A DNA stretch of 64,000 nt from contig NW_026622985.1 of assembly GCF_023065955.2 (NCBI RefSeq), positions 77,241,931-77,305,930 of the forward strand. The letters are read 5' to 3'. Every line of letters begins with the position of its first letter. Within the stretch, counting starts at the first letter, position 1. A program made the position numbers and the translations under genes. Of this stretch, positions 58,771 through 64,000 are shown one piece after another. The DNA comes from Ursus arctos. Its lineage: Eukaryota > Chordata > Mammalia > Carnivora > Ursidae. The notes beneath the pieces are model-generated. The model had not been told where the DNA came from, searched no databases, and saw only the letters and a program-made list of their open reading frames with translations.

Positions 58771-59959
58771 GGATTAGATGAATGTGTGAACTTGTGAAGG
58801 TGATCCTGAGAACTGTTTCAAGTTTTCTGGTTTAGGGTAGGAAGAATAAGGAATCACCAATGGAGACAAGTAATAGAGTAGAAATAATAGGTTTAGAGAA
58901 TTAGAAAATGAGTACTGTTCCCTTGTCTCACATCTTAAATGGTACAGCATTCTTTGAAATAATATTTTCCATAAAATAATGAAATGCTTACCTTATATGA
59001 AGAAATTTTCTTATATAGCAAAGGTTTGGAGTATGCTTCCCAGAAGTAGCTTAAAACTGCTTTCATGTAATTTTTTCATCACTCTTTTCTATCTCTACTA
59101 CTCAGTATTTTCATGATATCAAAAAAAATGTACATCAAGCACATGGAACTTCTCAGAAGAAGGTCACCATTAAATAAAGAAATAATTAATACATGATATA
59201 AATAACTGACAAGTAAGGCACCAGAGATAAGTGAAACGTCAAAGAGAAGACAGTATTTAGAGGCCTTTGAGAAGTCAGTAAACAGTATCAATCATATCAC
59301 TGTCACCTTAGGTGAAAAATAAGAAGGGGTTGATCAGCAGAGAACAATTTTGCAGGAATACAGGAGATCTGATGTTGAAAAGTCTAAGTGTCCTATGTAT
59401 GCTATGAAACATTTAAGGCAGTAGTTCCCAGTGGAGGTTTCCGTGCTCAGGTGCAGTATAGTTTGAAGAGTCTGTGCTGCTTGTTGAAGCATCACAAATG
59501 GCATGCTTTGACAGCTGGGGTACCTGTTGAATAATTTCTCTGTCAAACATTCAAAACAAAATGGCACAGATGTTAAGGTGCATGCATATGCAGTGAAAAT
59601 ATCCTACTGGAGGGCAACAAAAAGCTCTTCACGCTCAAAAGTTTGAAAGATTAGAATGCTTTGTTTTGAAATATAACAATTGTTATATTTAAAAATCTTT
59701 CTATCTAAAGTCCTCTTAACCCTTTTATAGCAAATATGTAGTAAAATTGAAAGTCCTGATGACATTAAATAAATAAATAAATATTAGAAGCTTTGCTATA
59801 TCTCTATTTTTTAACAAAAATTTAACAAAAATAAAAAGTATGTAAAATGTTCTGTCTTATAAGTGTCCTGGGAAGATGGTGAATCAGACATAATACCTTC
59901 TTTTAAGCATCTTTTAAAATGTTGTCTATTAGAAAGAGAAAGAGATCAACAGGAAATTT
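58771..59959. other. Unassigned sequence
   Basis: A possible hAT-type end 'cagtagttcccag' occurs at 59421, but no matching partner was found. An (AAAT)n run is at 59766-59784. Frames 59079-59291 and 59334-59567 are unsupported. Confidence 0.4.
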
Positions 59960-60440
59960 CAGTTCGGGTTTATAAATACTATGGTAAGGATAAAAACTTC
60001 TCACTTGGTGGTACACAGGAGGAACACTCAACACAACCTTGATGGATCAAGGAAGAATTGATTCTTAAATGAAATAATATTTAAAACAAACCCTTAAAGA
60101 GAATTAGGAATTAAAAATATAATCTTGGAGAAAGAAGAAGAAAGGCTGAGAAAATATTATTTAAAGATCCACATGTTGAAAAACACAAACACTAGAAGGC
60201 TTTAAGTAATGAAGCATTGTTGTATTTAAAAATAAAGGGAGAGTTACCTCCAAAAAGGATGCCAGAGAAGAAATCAGTTTTCAGGTTAAAAAGTGTTCTC
60301 TGTACCGATTAGATGTTTGGACTCTAATCTTATGGTAATTAGAAGCCTTTTAGAGTTCTAATAGGAAGAGTGACATGATGAGTTTATTCTAGTCTGTCAT
60401 GTGGTAAACAGAATTGAATGGGTGTAGTGATTAGTATTTA
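59960..60440 (-). mobile_element. L2 LINE fragment, antisense
   Basis: 'acactcaacacaaccttgat', 'gaaagaagaagaaaggctga', and 'ggaagagtgacatgatgag' at the end resemble the reverse of the L2 3' region. Confidence 0.45.
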
Positions 60441-60486
60441 GTATAGCTATATGTAACAGGGACCAGACCATAGTGGCCTAAAAAAA

Positions 60487-60528
<42 letters not shown>

Positions 60529-60536
60529 TGTGTGTA
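60487..60536. repeat. (TA)n(TG)n microsatellite
   Basis: Six TA units followed by about 15 TG units. Likely polymorphic; produces a Cys-Val run in the frame at 60497. Confidence 0.95.
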
Positions 60537-60651
60537 TCTCACAAAGATTGTTTTATTTTAAACCATTTTATTGTAGAGTTTTCATGGGAACTTTATTAAA
60601 ACTGCAGAGACCCAGTGTACAACTCCCTAGTCTGGCATGCTGCAGTATGTT

Positions 60652-60847
60652 TCCTTTTTTTTTTTTTTTAAACTTATTTATTTTAGAAAGAGAAGAAGCA
60701 GAGGGGAAAAGGGCAGAGGGAAATAGAGACAGAGAATCTCAAGCAGACTCCCTGCTGAGCCTGGAGCCCAACTCAGGACCCTGAGATCATGACCTGAGCT
60801 GAAATCAAGAGTTGGATGATTAACCGACTGAGCCTCCTAGGCGCCCC
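60652..60847 (-). mobile_element. CAN-SINE, older copy, antisense
   Basis: T-run, 'ttaaacttatttattttaga', 'cagagggaaatagagacaga', 'gatcatgacctgagctgaaa' and head complement 'ctgagcctcctaggcgcccc'. No clear target duplication. Confidence 0.92.
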
Positions 60848-61168
60848 TGGTTCTTGATGTCCTAATCAAGAGATGGCTATTGAAATTCTTGCCAGTATAA
60901 CCTCCACTGAAGCATCAGTAAAGAAGAAGAAGAGTGAACCTTTCATCAGCAAGACTTCCTAGAAGCTTTCCTACAATGTTTTCTTATCTCATATTGGCCA
61001 GAGATTTGTCACATGATCTCTCAAGCTGAATGGGAGAACAGACAAATTCCCACACTGGGAAAAAGTAAGGTTATGGCATAAAACAGGAAGTAGGGAATAG
61101 ATTTTTGGGTAGGCACCTAGACCCTTTGGAGGGGATAATTCTGGAAGAGAGGAGACCGATTAAATTAC

Positions 61169-61188
61169 TTTTTTTTTTTTTTTTTTTT
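61169..61188. repeat. Lone poly(T)20 tract
   Basis: Twenty T without a SINE body. Confidence 0.85.
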
Positions 61189-61189
61189 G

Positions 61190-61760
61190 TAATGTGAACT
61201 AGAGAACATAGTATAGAGTCAGATAATTAGAAGGAAATTGAAAGATATTTATGAGGTATCATTATGTGGTTAGTGATTTTTTGAACATGGGGAAGGGGTT
61301 GAGTAGGAAGGGAGATGCCAGGATAATTTGGGTTTCAATTTTGAATACTCGAGTTAGGGAGTAGCTGGAGGAACTAGTTTGGATAAAAATGATTAATTCA
61401 GTTTAAACAAGATTATAGCTGAGGTACCTTGGAACTAAATGTATGTTTAGCAAATAATTACAAATACAGGTCTGGAGAGGTAAACAGAAGGTTGAGAGAG
61501 TAATACTGTGAATATTGATGTCATTTTGAAGAAACTGAATGTTACTGGCAAGAAAAATATAGAGAATATCTGAAGGGAAACAGAAGTTGAAATAATTTAC
61601 TTATTTTTGTTTGTGACATATTGGGGAAGGGATAATTGAAGATTTTGATGTTAAAAGATCACCATCAGAAAGGAAGACACTGAGATAGAATGAATACCTG
61701 GAAGAGTCAGTCTTGAGAAAAGGAATGGTATGGGAATTTGAACTGTATGAGGGAAAACCC
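61190..61760 (-). mobile_element. L2 LINE fragment, antisense
   Basis: 'aagggagatgccaggataat', 'ttgggtttcaattttgaat', 'attaattcagtttaaacaag', 'acaggtctggagaggtaaac' and 'gtgaatattgatgtcatttt' follow the reverse of the L2 ORF2 end. It would pair with the sense L2 at 57750-58770 as an imperfect inverted repeat. Confidence 0.6.
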
Positions 61761-62009
61761 TCTCATTGTAAAGTGGGAGGAAAGACATTAAAACAAAACA
61801 AAACATGTATTTCTAGTCATGGGGCATAGAGTACAATAATTCATTGTTATTGGCTTCCATTTTCTCAGTGAAGTAGAATATGTGATCACTTGGTGATAAA
61901 GATATATGGATCAGGGTGAGTTTTAGAATAATAGTTTTTTTTTTTTTTAAGTTTGTCATCCAAAATGGTATAAAATTGAATGCTCTTGATGTCAGAAACA
62001 AGGCAAAAT

Positions 62010-62166
62010 AGCCATCTTATCATCTCTATTCAACATTGTATTGAATGTTCTAGCCATTGCAATAAAACAGGAAATAGAAATAAAGACTGTAAAGATCAAA
62101 AGGAAGAAATCAAAGCATTTCTATTTATGGAATAAATAGTATAGTATAATTGTTTAATAGAAAATG
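62010..62166 (+). mobile_element. Old L1M ORF2 fragment, sense (part 1)
   Basis: 'ctctattcaacattgtattg', 'aatgttctagccattgcaat' and 'gatcaaaaggaagaaatcaa' encode the RT segment LFNIVLNVLAIAI with neighbours. Interrupted by the LTR at 62172. Confidence 0.75.
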
Positions 62167-62171
62167 CTACA

Positions 62172-62536
62172 TGCCATGGACTGAATATAGCCCCCTAAGA
62201 TTTATACATTGAAGCCTTAACCCCCAATGTGATGGTATTTGATGATGCGACCTTTGGGTAGTATAAGGTTTAGATGAAGTTATGAGGGTGGGATTAGTGT
62301 GCCCTTTTATAAGAAAAGATATCAGAGAATTTGCTTCCTTTGTCTCTCTTCACCAAGTGAGGGCACAGTAAGCAGGTGGCTGCAGGCCAGGAAGAGGGGC
62401 CTTCATCCTTGCAGAACCAAATTGACCAGCACCTTGATCTTGACTTTACAGCCTCAAAGACTGAGAAATAAATTCCTGTTGTTTAAACTGCAGGAATTTT
62501 GGTTTTTTGGTACGGCATGCCATGCAAACTAATACA
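62172..62536 (+). mobile_element. Solo LTR, ERVL-MaLR type, nested in L1M
   Basis: Starts 'tgccatggactgaatatagc', then 'aacccccaatgtgatggtat', 'gttatgagggtgggattagt', 'gtgagggcacagtaagcagg', 'agactgagaaataaattcct' (AATAAA at 62468-62473) and ends 'aaactaataca'. TG...CA ends and 5-bp flanks ctaca/ctaaa. This is the best-preserved LTR of the window. Confidence 0.88.
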
Positions 62537-62589
62537 CTAAACTATCTGAAAATCGGTATCTAGGACTAATCAGGTAAAAAATAATACTA

Positions 62590-63062
62590 TATTTTTAACT
62601 TTTAGCAGCAAATATAAAAATGAAATTTAAATAATATGAATAAAATTTAACAAAAGTAGTGTAGTATCAAAAAAGCCCACTTAGAAATAAATTTGACAGA
62701 AGTCACGCAAGGGCTCTACACAGAAATTATAACACCTTTCTCAGAAAACTTACAAATCTATAATGCAGAGTTTTATAATTTTTATGAATTGGGAGATTTG
62801 ATATTTCTAGGATATCAGTTGCCCCCACATTTTTCTTTGGATTCAACATAATGCAAATTATGATCACAGAAGTCTTCTTCTTCTTCTTCTTTTTTTTTTT
62901 TTTGGAAGAAACTGACAAAATAATACTGAATTTATCTGGATATGCAAAGGACTAAGAAGTGTCTAAATAATTTTGAAAAAGAAGACCAAAAGTGGAAGGA
63001 CTTACATTACTTGTTTTCAAGGACTGCTACAAATAAACAATAACAAAGCCATCTGGATTCTA
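62590..63062 (+). mobile_element. Old L1M ORF2 fragment, sense (part 2)
   Basis: 'cacttagaaataaatttgac', 'aatactgaatttatctggat', 'gcaaaggactaagaagtgtc' and 'agtggaaggacttacattac' match the ORF2 region after RT. A (TTC)n T14 run at 62871-62902 has expanded inside it. Confidence 0.7.
62871..62902. repeat. (TTC)n followed by poly(T)
   Basis: Six TTC units and about 14 T inside L1M. Confidence 0.85.
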
Positions 63063-63064
63063 AC

Positions 63065-63545
63065 TTTTAGGATCCTATTCTTTCCCAGTTAACACCCTGT
63101 GAGTCTGGGAATTCAATTTCTTTTACAGTTCAGATGCTCACAGGATGATATTCTGAGTTTGGGTTTCATCCGTCTCAGCTCTGTGGCCACAGAAGATAAA
63201 GGGTCTCTTTCAGGGCAGATACAGATGCTGTCAGGTCATTTGTGCAGTGCTTGTGCTGCAAGTTTGGATTTCTGAGCTTGTTTTTTTGTTCCCCACTTTG
63301 TCCAGTGACAGTAGGAACAACCAGCCAACCTTATGTTATTCATTGGTTCGGCAAAAAATACTCAAGTATCATATAGATGGTCACTCAGATCCTTGCCTCT
63401 TATAAGTGTTTGATTAGGAGTATACAGTGGATATATTTTGTGTGTTTTTATTGCCAGATCATGCCACAGACTCTCATTGTTCTGCTGAAAATAGAGTCAT
63501 TTGTTGTCGTTACGTGTGGTCAGATTAGATAGGCAATTAAACATA
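63065..63545. other. Unidentified 480-bp segment between two L1M pieces
   Basis: The L1M text breaks off near 63062 and resumes near 63550. The segment between is less AT-rich ('cagctctgtggccacagaag', 'gtgcagtgcttgtgctgcaa') and is not L1-like. It is probably another old insertion replacing or interrupting L1 sequence; I cannot name the family. Confidence 0.4.
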
Positions 63546-63550
63546 TGTCT

Positions 63551-63745
63551 ACTTTTTGACTAAGCCATTCCACTTGTACATATTTACCTCAAAAACGAAT
63601 GCACATGTCCACTAAAAGACTTGCACAGGAATACTTACAGCAGCTTTATTTGTAACAGCTGCATATTGGAAACAACTTAAATGCCATCAGTTGATGAATG
63701 TTTAAACAAATTATAGTATATTTATTAAATGAAATATTTATAATA
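63551..63745 (+). mobile_element. Old L1M ORF2 fragment, sense (part 3)
   Basis: 'attccacttgtacatattta', 'acagcagctttatttgtaac', 'ggaaacaacttaaatgccat' and 'caaattatagtatatttatt' encode the ORF2 C-terminal region. Interrupted on the right by a SINE. Confidence 0.8.
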
Positions 63746-63878
63746 GGGGCACCTGGGTGGCTCAGTTGGTTGGGCATCTGCATTTGGCTCAGGTCATGGT
63801 ATCAGGACCCTGGGATGGCGCCCCATGTAGGGCTCCCTGCCCTGCTTCTCCCTCTTCCATTCCCCCTGCTTATGCTGT

Positions 63879-63934
<56 letters not shown>

Positions 63935-64000
63935 TTTTCTTTCTTTCTTCCTTTCTTTCTTTCTTTCTCTCTCTTTCTCTCAAATAAATGAATAGAATCT
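63746..64000 (+). mobile_element. CAN-SINE with internal (TTTC)n expansion, cut by the window end
   Basis: Head 'ggggcacctgggtggctcag', box B-like region and 'ccctgcttctccctcttcc', then (TTTC)n from 63879 to about 63970, then 'tctctcaaataaatgaatag' and the first part of the tail. The tetranucleotide run sits where other copies have a short CT-rich stretch, lengthening the element by about 70-80 bp. The frames 63698-63991 and 63757-63987 are translations of it. Confidence 0.95.
63879..63970. repeat. (TTTC)n microsatellite
   Basis: About 20 TTTC units with a few interruptions near 63932-63952. Likely highly polymorphic. Confidence 0.95.

Noticed and set aside
59421..59640. Possible second hAT element starting cagtagttcccag
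   Set aside because: No matching inverted end could be found on the right; similarity is limited to one short end.

Overview
The window is mammalian nuclear DNA from a carnivoran, most probably an arctoid (bear or pinniped type). The evidence is a set of about 20 tRNA-derived CAN-SINE copies (head close to GGGGCGCCTGGGTGGCTCAG, tail AAATAAATAAAATCTT). Several are of the young subfamily that reads, on its minus-strand face, 'acagccagcgagagaggg ... cagcggaggagcc', which I know from bear and seal genomes rather than dog (dog SINEC_Cf has a different head). The DNA is AT-rich and CpG-poor, and I see no CpG island, rRNA, functional tRNA, CRISPR array or bacterial-type gene. No complete protein-coding gene is visible, so the window is either a gene desert or part of a long intron.

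Layout. 1-1.8 kb: SINE tail, then an old antisense L1 5' region. 1.9-15 kb: mostly unassigned sequence with SINEs at 1.9, 4.3, 7.8, 10.3 and 14.7 kb, LTRs at 6.6 and 13.4 kb, and L2 at 9.0 and 11.5 kb. 15.2-16.5 kb: a degraded ERVL-MaLR provirus-like remnant. 17-18.3 kb: repeat-free, conserved-looking sequence. 19-24 kb: SINEs, L2, a complete hAT-type MITE (20087-20433), MIRs and antisense L1. 25-27.6 kb: an ancient sense-strand L1M. 28-35 kb: unassigned sequence, LTRs, MIRs and one candidate exon (30609-30756). 35.4-35.9 kb: the best conserved-noncoding candidate. 36.4-37.3 kb: an L1 3' end with an AT palindrome, then a 52-bp-arm inverted repeat. 38-50 kb: SINE-rich with old L1, L2 and MIR. 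51.6-55.5 kb: two antisense carnivore L1 copies, the second carrying an in-frame deletion that removes the reverse-transcriptase core. 56-64 kb: SINEs, old L1, an L2 cluster in both orientations, an LTR nested in L1M, and a SINE with a (TTTC)n expansion running off the window end.

Nothing here looks like a new multi-gene system. The items most worth a second look are the unexplained inverted repeat at 37126-37293, the splice-site-bounded open frame at 30609-30756, the repeat-free TAAT/octamer-rich block at 35.5-35.9 kb, the back-to-back AP-1 palindrome at 3020-3037, and the in-frame RT deletion in L1 ORF2. Repeat family names come from recognising consensus-like phrases by eye; subfamily names would need RepeatMasker.
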